This document shows, piece after piece, positions 51,733-63,365 of a stretch of 64,000 nucleotides of DNA; the stretch's first letter is position 1; each line of letters starts with the position of its first letter. Below the pieces are notes generated by a model. The model made no database searches, was not told the origin of the DNA, and saw only the letters and a list, made by a program, of their open reading frames with translations. The stretch is taken from positions 960,098 to 1,024,097 of the forward strand of contig OZ024784.1 in NCBI GenBank assembly GCA_964017065.1, given 5' to 3'. Origin of the DNA: Haliclona indistincta (taxonomy: Eukaryota > Porifera > Demospongiae > Haplosclerida > Chalinidae). A program made the translations under genes and the position numbers.

Positions 51733-52869
51733 TTGATGGGTGTGGTCAGGTACATCTGTAGTACACTATACAGGAAATGATATATTTCAAGGGCAGAGAA
51801 TTTAGCAAATAATATTTTCGCGAATCAGAATATCTTTGTCAACTGAAACAAGACATTCGCGGATAAAATTTTTGCGAATAGCCTGTAATTTGTGGAAATT
51901 TTCTCCTGCAAAGATTTCCCACTGTACGGTATGCAGTATCTAAAATGAAGATTACACAGATCCATTTGTGTTGCTTACTAGCTTAGATGATTTCATCTAG
52001 CGCTAAGATTAATCATAGATACAGTATACCAACAGGGATTAGCAACGCCAATACATTTTGTATTACGAGCTGATTTACATCCTCGTTACGGGTTAAATAT
52101 TAACCGTTGCCTTGCAACGAGCTCGTTGCTAAGCTAGCTCTTGACGACTGTGCTAAAAAGAGTCACTGGCTCGGCACGTTGTCGAGCTCTGGTGATTGAC
52201 TAGTACGTTCTGCCTACACTTTGATAGTAAAGGCGACTTGAGTACTGTTTCGTTTTGATCGCTAACCGGCGAAGCGGTTGTTGGTTGCAGGACGAGCGTT
52301 GTAAAACGCTAACAAACAGTTTGTTTACTCAGTTGAAAAGTGGTTCTGTACCCGTTACTAGTTTTTAGTTGTGCTTCAGTCCATTCTTTGCTGATAACAT
52401 GTTAGTTCGTACATGTCCTCGTGAGAATAGCGCATTTTCTATTCTCGATCTCACACAGTGTAGCGCTGTCGCACTAGACAAACTAAGGCGTTCAGTCCTA
52501 CGGTACGGGTCTTTCTGTACCTCTTCTGACAATAGAAACACTCTGGCTGATCTTGTTTTCAGTTTATCCTCGAGAAGAAAGGCCGTTCTATGAGAATAAC
52601 TGTGCTGAAAGAAGATCTTGCTTTTAACATTGGTTTTCTCGTGCTTTGAATCCTTCGTTGTACTGACAATTTTCCTGCATTCGCGCTACAGCAGTCCTAT
52701 CCACACACGCGATTTGTCAAGCCATGCTATTTGGCGGGCACTATCTTCGCACGCTGTGCTCTAACACGTTGGAAATTTAACCCGTAACACGGATGTAGTT
52801 GAAATTCCTGTCCGTTGCTAATCCCTGTGAGTATTATTGTATCTATGGATTAATACACGAATTTATATG
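51733..52869. other. no gene recognised
   Basis: Upstream region of the kinase gene. A stretch around 51810-51935 rich in TTTTCGCGAA and TTTGCGAA, ending CTGTACGGTATGC, resembles one end of the MITE family at 42325. The remainder shows no supported exon. Confidence 0.4.
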
Positions 52870-52877
52870 GGGCTTAT

Positions 52878-53976
52878 GGGAGAGATCGCGACATCTTTGT
52901 AGTGCTCTCCGTAAACTTGACAACCGCGTGGTCTTGCTGCTTGTGTTCCTCTGCCTTCGCTCTGTCGAACGCAAAAGACTACGCGTGCACTGGCAACAAC
53001 GTTTTGGAGAAACAGGCGCGCAAAGAAGGCCTACTCACACTATAGAACAAGCTAACAAAGGACACAGTCTCCACAGTTCAAGTAACCACAGGCAGCAGTA
53101 CCTGCACGCAGTATACTCTTACAGTATCCAGCGTTACAAAATTGTTTCTCTCCAGAAAAATGCCCAACAAGCTTGCCATACTTAGCGTAACTTGGGCCTG
53201 TTTGCGCGCCCGTTTCTCCAAAACGATGTTTCCAATGCACGCGTAGTCTTTTGCGTTCGACAGAGCGAAGGTAGAGGAACCCAAGCAGCAAGACCACGTG
53301 GTTGTCAAGTTTACGGAGAGCACTACAAACAAGAGTAAATAATGATAAGAGAGTATCGAACGCCGTATGGCCCCATAGAAACACTCTGTGCGAAGTAACG
53401 TGACAGACACGTGATTCTATGACGCAAACAGATCTTGGTCTGCCTAGTTGTGACGCAGGCATCACGCCTCCCTCGATTGCTAGTGCAGTTATCGATGGCT
53501 ATTAAAAGCTAGGCTGCACGAGACGCTCGAGTGAACAGCTGCCTAGTCCACGAGAGAAAACCAGCTGGAGGATTCCAGTGAAACGTTTTGCAGCCTGCCA
53601 CGAGAAGACCGGCCTGCTAGTCTGTTCAAACGACGTCAAACTACAGTTTGTCGGTGAACGTTTCCCGTCCAGCTAGCGCAAGACTCGTCACGGTCACTCT
53701 GCTGGGATCATCAGGCGGTATTCTCTTTGGGACGCAGTCTTCGAGTGGACTAGCTGGTCTTTTGGCCATTGAACGCTGTCGGTGTTTGTGGACTACAGTG
53801 CTAGCGAAGTAGTGGGAGTGGTACGAACCAGCGCTGCGTAATAATACGTAATGTTTCTCACGTGCCTGTCACGTTACTTCGCACAGAGTGTTTCTATGGG
53901 GCCATACGGCGTTCGATACTCTCTTATCATTATTTACTCTTGCTACAAAGATGTCGAAAGTATCGCGATCTCTCCC
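52878..53976. mobile_element. foldback-type composite repeat with two nested inverted repeats
   Basis: Three inverted-repeat pairs are visible: GGGAGAGATCGCGA...CATCTTTGTAG (52878-52902) with 53941-53976; 52896-53030 with about 53190-53329; and 53331-53415 with about 53857-53940. No coding function is recognised. Confidence 0.75.
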
Positions 53977-54359
53977 ACGCGGTAGACGTGGCATATTTAG
54001 GGTTGGGGGGAAAACAAGATGGCGGCTACACTTAGGCTAAACGCAATAATTCACGTATATCTTGGCTGTTGACAACAACAGGGGTATTTTTGGCAGGAGA
54101 GCTTGCTGGAGCAGTTTTAGCTTCGTACGGTTCACACAACTTAAGAAAAATCTCCCCAACCGATCGTTATTGGTCGCCACCGGGCTGGCTCGTCTTTCCA
54201 CTATGGAAAACGCTGCGAGGTTGAAGCTTGGTATGGTCGAAGACTATCGATAGGCAAGCAAACTGCACTCTGCTAGTCCGTCTGTACAAATACCCATGGC
54301 TAGAAAATAAAGCTACATGCTAAAGCTAAAGTCATGAATATCATTAATTCTGGTAACTT
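53977..54359. other. no gene recognised
   Basis: A 63-codon plus-strand frame (54062-54253) shows no recognisable similarity. The region is otherwise unannotated. Confidence 0.35.
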
Positions 54360-55452
54360 TCATATCTGTGGTAATGCTATCATCACTGAGGTTGGCTGGG
54401 TTGTGTAAACTTGTGACATAGAAAATGTCCAACGCCGTCCTAGGGGGTATATTGAAGGTTGCATACTCTTAGGTAATGAACTCTTGACCACAGAGAATTG
54501 CTGTTAGAACAAACATGAAATCAACAACAGTTTTGATAGTGGTCAAATGGGCTGGTTGTCACTCAGAGTGAATATCATTAACATCTACTTACTGTGGTTT
54601 GGAGACATTGCAAGTCAATGTCGGGACAAATTTTGTACTGACCTGACAATTTATCAGGCAATGCTAAAAATAATATTTCCCCTGATGCAACAAATAAATT
54701 AATTGCACTTCATTTTAATAATAACCTTTATACTCATTACTAAGCCAGGAAAAAGCTAAATTTCAAACAGAAATATAACATCTTGGTAACATACTATCCA
54801 TAAACATGCGCACACAAAGAAAATAATATGCACAAAACATAAAATAAAATTATAGTCAGTAGTGTACCTGTGCTAGATGATCATAGGCAAGAGACTGAGC
54901 TACTATGGATGATGATGCTGGTGCTCGTGGTTGGTGGTGCAGATGTAGTGGTAGCTGGGCATGTGTAGCTGGTCGTACTGCTGATTGGTAAGACTGCTTG
55001 TTGTGTTGCCCTGCTCCTGGTTGATCGATGATGACATAGCCTTTAGCAGCTGTACTAGGTGAGGTGTTGGGACTCTCTGGCTGGAAGAATGGTCCCTGAG
55101 GAGGAGGATCATGCTGCTGAACTGGTGCTGGAGGTATAGCACAGGGCTCAGGTTGTTGCTGCTGTTTACTGCGTTGCTTTTCTTTCTTATCTTGTCGCGA
55201 CTGTGCTGACATTGTATTAGACTGTCTCCTGCTAGTGGTTACTGGTACATGAGATGGTGACTGATCCTTATTAGGTGCTACAGCATTACCACTATTAGCC
55301 AACTTTCTACCAGTCACCCTACGCATTGCCTTGCTGTTGAGAATTTTATATCTAACAACTTTTTTCTCATTGTCAGTAGTTGATGTATCTTCATGCTCAT
55401 CCACTGATTCAGTGTCTTCTTGATAGTCAGTATTAGAGTGAGGTGTTGCCAT
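54360..55452 (-). CDS. small disordered protein, unknown function
   Basis: Exon 1 (54868-55452) starts at an ATG and encodes an acidic/Thr-rich N-terminus (DTESVDEHEDTSTTD), a short basic block (KVVRYKILNSKAMRRVTGRK) and a Gln/Pro/His-rich region. It ends at CAG/GTACAC. A second exon (54360-54467, phase 0) adds SMQPSIYPLGRRWTFS to a TGA stop, for 230 residues. Without splicing, translation stops three codons past the donor. No homologue is recognised. The second exon rests on frame and splice sites only. Confidence 0.55.
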
Positions 55453-56240
55453 TATGCGGTTCAGTGTTCACAATCGTGATCCCCTAGCATGGGCAGAGGC
55501 ACATAATAACAGCCACACCTACCAAATACGACTACAATAATTATTACAACAACAGAGGCTCAGGTATTGGCACAATGTAATTCAACTTAACAAGGAAAAC
55601 TTAAGTATCGAGTATGACATTTTGCTGTTAACTATTAAAGTTTCCAGAATCGTGTACAGCCAAGAAATGATATTGTGAACATTGCAAGATAACTTTAAGT
55701 TGAAAGTAGTAAAGTAGCTAGTAAATAAGCAGCCGTACCTGTGTACATGCAACTAGATGTTTTCCATAAACCATGCAGGAGTAGAAACATTCAATATTTT
55801 ACTCCTGACCCACCCGAAAATATTAGTACAGTGTAATGTAATTTGCTTACCGGCTAGCAGAATGCCTCGTGCACCGTTCAACTAGCTCTGCTACTACGCT
55901 GGTCGGCTATAACCTCGGCTAGCTAGCTATATAACCAGAGGAGGTTGGAAGCATTAGTATGCGCACGTGATTTTAGGCTGTTATTTATATGCGCACGTGA
56001 TTTTCGAATGAGCATAGGCTCTGGGCTCTAGCGATAGCGTTCCATCGCGAGGCGTGGCTCAACGGCGCTTAGCATACAGTACTGTACGTACGTACTACAA
56101 AAATTTTTTTTTTTCTAGATTATGTACAATTAACCACACACAGTAGTAGAATAAATAGACTAACACTAAACTATTATTAATAAAATTAAAGTTAGATATA
56201 ATGATAATAATAATAAGTATTGTTGATATACTATAATAGG
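55453..56240. other. upstream region of the disordered-protein gene
   Basis: AT-rich, with a short direct repeat (ATGCGCACGTGATTTT near 55960 and 55990). No exon, RNA gene or mobile-element end is identified. Confidence 0.4.
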
Positions 56241-56765
56241 TTAGAAGTTAAGAGGAAGGCGGCTCTCAGAGGATGCCAGGGTGATGTTAGAGTCAGTCAC
56301 TGGCCGATGAAGCGAGGAGCGGCTTCCTCTGATGCATCTAATTGCTGAGCGGACAGCAGCAAAAGACAGTTTGCATCTAAGCCATGCCATTGTGGTGGAA
56401 TATTGATGGCTTCTCTTTGCTGCAAGCATGTCTGCCAGTCTCTTATAGAAAGTTGACGCTTCTCGGCCCATTCCACCGGTGGTTGAGAAGACGAGGGGTG
56501 TGAATGTACCATGTTCGACATCACGAATTCTCTGGCCATATGCACGCTTTTTGAGATCTTCGTGCTTTTTGTAGGAAGAAGAGAGGGATCCAGAGTGGTT
56601 GCTCGGAGCATTGGGGTGAAACACCCTTACATCGAAATAAGCATCTTGAGCAGCCGTCCAGAAACCACTTGCGCGGATGTCAACACGAGCGGCGTCTGTC
56701 GTTATGGAGGAGCGTAAGGTCGAACTCATCCGCAGTCTACACGCAACCGTACTTTTTATTTGCAA
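56241..56765 (-). mobile_element. retroelement-associated ORF fragment
   Basis: A 174-codon frame encodes a protein with DAARVDIRASGFW, YFDVRVFHP, RDVEHGTFTPLVF and TTGGMGREA. This resembles a recurrent protein type in invertebrate genomes, usually found near reverse-transcriptase ORFs; the D...D-x-R spacing could reflect a nuclease-like fold. No reverse transcriptase is adjacent, so this is probably a truncated remnant. The family link is from memory of the pattern and needs a search. Confidence 0.6.
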
Positions 56766-58630
56766 GCGGAAGAGGCGTGGTCTTCGTTTTTGTGACTTGT
56801 CTCTCTCGACTAGTGGCCTGCAGGTTTGCAGCTATGCCGGATACTAGGATTCTTTTCTATCGCTACTACTTCACGAAAACGTGTTTCAATGGTCGTACAA
56901 ACCTTTTAGTCTAACTTTAGACGCATGTTTATAACTATTTGGAGAACTGAGGACGTTTGAAGTCTAGAGAGCCCTTCGTCGCCATCTTGGCTTTCTGGAC
57001 AAAAGTGTTCGCTACACTGTTCCGGTAAGCAGAACAGTACTTTTTAGGCATTGTATGTGTAGACCTGTGCTTTTTATAGGTTCTAGTGAAATTCACACTG
57101 TGATTGCGTGTTTAAGACAAAAGTGTACCTAAGACAAAGTGGACCAACTGGATGATATCTAATTCTCATTTGTTGTATCAGTATGTTTTTATATGGCTGT
57201 AAAGTTAAGTTATAATAATAATAATAATAATGTGAGTGTAACACTCTGTACTGTATTATCAGTAATAAAGTAGTAGAAATTATAAGCATAATAATATCTT
57301 GTACAAAGTAGATTAATAAGCATGTCTTATAGGTATGAGAGTTAGTTAGAGTTTATAAATAATATAAAATACTTTTAAATATAATACATGGTTTCTAAAG
57401 TAATAAGTGCTCGCGTCATGCTGGGCTACGTCACCAGCCACGCCTCCCTTGGTGGGCAGAAGAGTGAAAAATGACTGGGAAATCGACTTTGAGTGACTAT
57501 GTTGCATTTTTGGAGCCACAACTGAAACAGAGGTATTCAGAGAATCTTGCTTTTGTTCCGACAAAGCTGTTTTTGACACGATTGGTGCAATCATACACAC
57601 AGCAACTGGTCACCACGGATAGGTCTGTATTGTAGAACTAACAGCTTGCCCACCAAATATAGGCATAACTTACACGTGAATTATGCACCGCCCAACTTGG
57701 CAGTTGCATTAATAAGTTAATAACTACAATGTTAAATACTCGATTAGATGTGAAGATGTAATTATTCTGTTACTATCTTGTGCTTGTATTTTGCAACTTG
57801 AGATTGATATAGGTTTGGTGTTATTTCTAAAGTAGAAATGGTTGCTTTTTGGAATGTGTGATTCATTTTTGCAATAACATCTTGTTTCTAATTTGTCTCT
57901 CTTACAGGTCACACTATTTGCTGGTGGTGGTGGTGTCTGCTAGTGTATATACTTTTTCTTCTGCGCTCCCATCGCTCACACCGAACCATGTAACCACCTC
58001 TACATCCACATAGACAACAAACCTTTACTTTCCACTCTTCTCTGCTGGTGTTACTATTATGATAAAATGCTGTAAATCAGTTTTGTCTTTGTTATCAAAA
58101 ATCATATTGTTATTATGCCAGAACAGTAACTTTTAAAATGTAATTGTGTGTGTGCATGTATTAGCTATAGGTTAGGCATGCTTTTAAAGCTATAAACTCT
58201 TTAAGACAAAAGTGTACCTAAGCCTACTAGACCCAACCACAAACCTCACCGTTTGCTTAAAGCAGCGTGGTGTGTGGCTGCTGGAAGAATAGAGCGTACG
58301 TGAATAGAATGAAACGGTAGCGGAGACAATGGTCTGTGCAAATATTAAGTTTCCAGCGTATAGCATAAAGCACGCGTGCGCTGCGAACGTTTTTGCTGGC
58401 GAACCACTTGGACCAGAGAACGCCATTTCGTCCGTGCGTGGGCGTACCCGTGCAAATAAACTCTCATTGCCATAATACAATAATTGTACGGTTGCGTGTA
58501 GACTGTCCGTGGATTCTTCTAAAATTGTATTGCATAGAGTTTGATTACTGGTCTTACTTAAAGATATGATCTTAGAATACTGGTTCTAGCTATTTGTATA
58601 GTGCACTGCACCAGTTTCTGTGCTCTATGT
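56766..58630. other. no gene recognised; repeat-rich
   Basis: AT-rich with an AAT-repeat run near 57213-57231. AAGACAAAAGTGTACCTAAG occurs at about 57116 and again at about 58203, indicating a dispersed repeat. No splice-supported coding region found. Confidence 0.4.
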
Positions 58631-59000
58631 TAGGGTCCGCAATGAAAAAATCGACTGTCACAGATTCAGCGGGATTGCGTCTCAGCGTGTAGAGTGGGTT
58701 GACCCGAACATAGAACAGGTAAAGAGAGAAGCGCCAAGTCCTTCCTTTTTGCAGGAAAAACAAAAATACTTAAAATAACGTGGGCGGAGCTAGCCAATCG
58801 CAATTAAAATGCTTTTTATTCGAACAACATTCAACGCCGAAGCTTAGTGATGTTGGTAAAGACGCTCAGGATCATGCTTTCAAAAATTCGAGGTCTTCGA
58901 CGTCGCAGCGTCCTTCGTGTGTTGTTTCCAGGTCATAATCTGAAAGGGGGCGGGGCTCCCGAGACTGCGAGAAAATTATCATTGCCGATCGGCAATGATT

Positions 59001-59620
59001 ATCATTGCCGATCGGCAATGATATGTAGGGATGACCTCGAACTAAGATGGCGGCTACTCATGTGTGAAAATGAGTTTTCGCACATATATACATTTCTACT
59101 GCATTTTCACTATCTCTAAGGGAATCTGAAGTGCGAGCGCTTGTAGGAAGTCTATGAAAGTCGCCGGGACTGCTTGCTTGTCGACGAAAATCAAGATGGC
59201 GACTCTCAGGGAGGCCGTTGAAGATCTTCGTTGTTGTAGCGTTTCTCGAGATTCCAGACATCTAGGATTGATCAGGCGATTGTTCTGAGCTTGGAAATAC
59301 CTTTGGCGAAGCGAGTAAACGTTTCTAAAGTGGTAAACAAAAATCGCCGCCCACGCGAATTGTTCATCTTCTTTCTTCTTCTTCTTTCTTCTTTCAGTAA
59401 GCCTAGCGCTGTCCTGAGTGAACGAATCACTACCAAACCTGCACAATTGCACGTGTATACATCTGGAATAGTGCACTTACTTCTTAGATAGGCATTAAAC
59501 ACTACCAGAAGCGAGTAATCCATGAAAAACATGGTTTTTGGGCCGTTTTGGACTGAAGACGCCATTAAATATTTAACCCTCTTGACGCTCGTATTATTAA
59601 CTCCGCCCACATCAGTTTTG
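59001..59620 (+). repeat. dispersed ~620-bp repeat, copy 1
   Basis: Starts with the palindromic ATCATTGCCGATCGGCAATG followed by ATATGTAGGGATGACC. It matches 63366-64000 in direct orientation through the CCGCCCACATCAGT end. It includes a pyrimidine-rich CTT stretch near 59370. Confidence 0.85.
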
Positions 59621-60263
59621 TAGCTATCTCGATCGATACTGCGTTTTGTCTCTGCTCTGGACGCTTCAGCGCGCAAGCCAGAGGTATGAAATTTGTATAG
59701 AGCAGTACTATACCCTAAGTAACACTGATCTGTTCGTTAAAGCATCAGATGGCGGGTTAAAACTGACATACCCAGACGTGAACAAGTCTAAGTTACCGGC
59801 AGCAAGATTCTACGCACAGTAAGGTTCCTACACCACGCAGATAAGTTGTAAAGGACTAGAAGCCTCTGTGAGTGTGATATTGACATCAACAAGGTTCTAC
59901 TAGGCGTGCTCGCTCGTACTATTGGGCTTGCAGCATCATGAGTTGTCAGTATTAGTCTCTTCCTTCATCCATTACTGTACTAACAAGTATCATGTTGTCA
60001 AATCATACCTGGACTTGATATTTTGCTGTCTGCGTCCTTAACCTCTTTACTATTTTAAACCTTTCAATGAATGATTGGTAATAATTATTAAACATTATTT
60101 TAAACTACATGTACACTCCTTACTCTCCAGACCCTAGCTGTGCACGTTCACATCTGCTAGACTAGTAACTGCTGCTCACAGAGTTGTCAAAATGAAATAA
60201 CATCTAACATAGAATACAAATAATAAGTTCAAACTGATAGTGATCAAAAAAGTAACAGGAACA

Positions 60264-60913
60264 AGTAAAGTAAAAAAGCTTTAATAAAAAAACTGGAAAG
60301 TGTAGGGATGACTCTTAAAAAAGGAAAGGAACAAGATGGGATGATGCTTGCAAAAGTAAAGGAACAAGATGGAATAATGCTAAGCTTGCAAATGTAAAAG
60401 TCCCAAGTATCCCTACATCAGCGGCTTGAAGGAGGACGCAGTCCGATGGAGTAATTGACGGTTGTAAATAACTAGAGGTATATGTGTTTAGGAGGACGCA
60501 GTCCGATCAAGTAGTTGACAGTTGTAAATACCTAGATGTATCTGTGTTTGGAGGACGCAGTCCGATGAAGTAATTGATGGCTGTAAATAACTAGAGGTAT
60601 CTGTGTTTAGGAGGACGCAGTCCGATGAAGTAGTTGACAGTTGTAAATAAGCTGCAGATAGCTGTTTGGAGGACGCAGTCCGATGAAGTAATGGCGACAA
60701 TTATAAAGGTATAGGAAGAGGATTCCGTATTTGTCAGTTGCGTCGCAGCAAGCCGCTGATGTAGGGATACTTGGGACTTTTACATTTGCAAGCTTAGCAT
60801 TATTCCATCTTGTTCCTTTACTTTTGCAAGCATCATCCCATCTTGTTCCTTTCCTTTTTTAAGAGTCATCCCTACACTTTCCAGTTTTTTTATTAAAGCT
60901 TTTTTACTTTACT
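60264..60913. mobile_element. foldback element with internal minisatellite
   Basis: Arms 60264-60427 and 60750-60913 are nearly perfect inverted repeats of ~164 bp (outer TAAAAAAGCTTTAATAAA; inner end CCCTACATCAGCGGCTT). The loop is filled by a ~60-bp tandem repeat. Confidence 0.9.
60431..60720 (+). repeat. ~60-bp minisatellite, 5 units
   Basis: Units begin GGAGGACGCAGTCCGATG at 60431, 60491, 60550, 60610 and 60668 and differ by a few bases each. Confidence 0.92.
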
Positions 60914-60916
60914 TTA

Positions 60917-61190
60917 CTATTTGGGCTCGAGCGCTTTTGTACATTGTGCTGCAGCAACCCTATTGCAGATTTAACTAAGTTAGGTGATAATGTATCTGTA
61001 CAGCAAATGTTATAAACTTTACATGCTTCCTTCCATCTGGCTCAAAAAATGTTAAAAATTTTTGAGCCAGATGGAAGGAAATCCATAAACGTCATAAAAC
61101 ATGCTATGTAGATACATTGTCACCTAACTTAGATAAATCTGCAATAGGGTTGCTGCAGCACAATGTACAAAGGCGCTCAAGCCCAAATAG
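60917..61190. mobile_element. hairpin MITE, ~132-bp arms with almost no loop
   Basis: 60917-61048 and 61056-61190 are inverted repeats (outer CTATTTGGGCTC/GAGCCCAAATAG with one mismatch; inner CTGGCTCAAAAA/TTTTTGAGCCAG). Only about 7 bases separate the arms. Confidence 0.9.
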
Positions 61191-61852
61191 TATTTTTTTC
61201 GCCGTTTCGGGAGCCCCGCCCCCTTTCAGATTATGACCTGGAAACAACACACGAAGGACGCTGCGACGTCGAAGACCTCGAATTCTTGAAAGCATGATCC
61301 TGAGCGTCTTTACCAACATCACTAAGCTTCCGCGTTGAATGTTGTTCGAATAAAAAGCATTTTAATTGCGATTGGCTAGGTCCGCCCACGTTATTTTAAT
61401 TTTTTTTGTTTTTCCTGCAAAAAGGAAGGACTTGGCGCTTCTCTCTTTACCTGTTCTATGTTCGGGTCAACCCACTCTACACGCTGAGACGCAATCCCGC
61501 TGAATCTGTGACAGTCGATTTTTTCATTGCGGACCCTATCTATATGTCGTGAAATTTAGGAAGAAGTAGCACAGCTCCAGTAGACAGCACACTCGTGCCG
61601 GAATCAGGAATCTTTCTTCTGTGAAACAGCTTAAATTTAAGCAAGTTTCTTAGTTCTAGCACTGACCTGGTCTCGTCAGCTGTATATTGGGTTTTGCAGA
61701 TAACAATGGAGCTGTCTCTTCGCTCGCCGTTTTAAACGCTAAGAATTTGCTTCAGGACGTCTGTAGCAAACTTGTCAATAAGCTAATTGCTTGCACGAAC
61801 AATGAAGCACCTAAGGTGCAGATGCCTCGGTGGAATGACTCATTATCCACAA

Positions 61853-62400
61853 ACACAACTATCCACCATTCCTCAAACACAGCAACTGCAAATGCATGTA
61901 TACAGGATTTCTGTACAGCAATCACAATGCAGTGCTTTAGTTATGCAATCAGAAGCCAATCAGTGCTAACCACAATTCAACTGGGCGGGTCTACAGTGTT
62001 TAGCACAGCTCGAGCACAGCACAGCAGTTACACGCATACAACGAGCGAGATAGCTCCATAGTTTGCTTACATAATTTCTCTGGACCTGCGCTGCTATCCT
62101 GTAGTAAATTCTAACCTATCAGCTTCTAGGCAGTCAACTGTGGACAGCAATCCAGTGGAGAAGTCCAGATCGCCAGCAACGGTGAACAAATAGCGCCATA
62201 ACTCACGAACTAAGCTTCGCATAAAGTTTTCACATGTTCGAAAGTGAGATAATACCGTGTTCTACTTGCATTGCTAGTTTCAGGGCTTAACTTTCAGCGC
62301 GCGCTACAAAACCGAACCAGGAGACGCAGTAACTCACGAACAGAGCCTTACGACCAAAATCCTTACAATTCATTTTCAAGCAAATGTCGACTTTAGCTTG
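61853..62400 (+). repeat. ~1-kb-spaced direct repeat, copy 1
   Basis: Matches 62846-63360 (for example ACAGGATTTCTGTACAGCAA, AGTTTTCACATG, GCGCGCTACAAAACCGAACC). No coding function is recognised. Confidence 0.85.
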
Positions 62401-62497
62401 TGTTGCACGTTTCAGCGCTTGATTTTTAGCGAGCTACGAGAAATCGTTGCGACAGACTGACAGAATGAACTAGGCACCAAAGGTGCTGATGCCTCGG

Positions 62498-62756
62498 CAG
62501 GGTTCTATCCACTGGGGGGGGTGGAGGGGAAGATTCTCCCCCAAACTCTCCAACTTCCCCCCCAAAATTTGCCACTAAGTGACTTAAATTATGTCAAAGT
62601 GTCTCAAATGGCCATTTTAAAGGTCTAAATTTCAAAATTTTCCTGGGGGGGCATGCCCCCAGACCCCCCTAGCGGACTGTAGCTACGCTACAGTCCCATC
62701 TCACACCTCTCACTAAAGCCTTCCCCTCCAATATAAAAATCCTAGATAGAACCCTG
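62498..62756. mobile_element. MITE with CAGGGTTCTATC ends and CTCGG target duplication
   Basis: The ends CAGGGTTCTATC and GATAGAACCCTG are inverted repeats. CTCGG flanks both sides (62493-62497 and 62757-62761). The related locus at 61823-61836 reads GATGCCTCGGTGGAATG without the insert, so it serves as the empty site. Confidence 0.92.
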
Positions 62757-62845
62757 CTCGGTGGAATTCCATTGTACACAGCACTGGACTAGCTACAGTA
62801 AACTCCACCTATTATACAAGCTATAGCACAATTCCTGTACAGTAA

Positions 62846-63360
62846 CTATCCACCATTCCACAAACACAGCAACTGCAGATGCATCTATACAGGATTTCTG
62901 TACAGCAATCACAATGCAGTGCTTTAGTTATGGAATCAGAAGCCAATCAGTGCTAACCACATTTCAACTGGGCGTGTCTACAGTGTTTAGCACAGCACAC
63001 GCATACCACGAGCTAGATAGCTTCCATAGCTGATTTCTCTGGACCTGCGCTGCTATCCTGTAGTAAAATTCTAACCTATCAGCTTCTAGGTAGTCAACTG
63101 TGGATAGCTTTGCGTTTGAAGAACTCCAGATCGCCAGCAACAGCCATGATCAATCGCGAGTGAGCAAATAGCGCCATAACTCACGAACTAAGCTTCGTAT
63201 AAAGTTTTCACATGATCGAAAGCGAGATAATACCATGTTCTACTTGCATTGCTAGTTTCAGGGCTTAGCTTTCAGCGCGCGCTACAAAACCGAACCAGGT
63301 GACGCAGTAACTCACGAACAGAGCCTTATAACCAAAATCCTTACAATTCATTTTCGAGCA
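62846..63360 (+). repeat. ~1-kb-spaced direct repeat, copy 2
   Basis: Diverged duplicate of 61853-62400, with small indels, separated from it by the MITE and adjacent sequence. Confidence 0.85.
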
Positions 63361-63365
63361 AATAT

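Larger units (their letters stand above)
58633..61536. mobile_element. ~2.9-kb DNA transposon with ~335-bp TIRs and TA target
   Basis: 58633-58967 and 61203-61536 are inverted repeats that begin GGGTCCGCAATGAAAAAATC and end GCGGACCC. TA lies directly outside both ends, which fits a Tc1/mariner-type TA target. The interior contains other repeats (59001-59620, 60264-60913, 60917-61190) and no recognisable transposase, so it is non-autonomous. Confidence 0.85.

Noticed and set aside
60431..60720. CRISPR-like array with a short conserved repeat
   Set aside because: The whole ~60-bp unit is repeated, not only the 18-bp core, so there are no true spacers.
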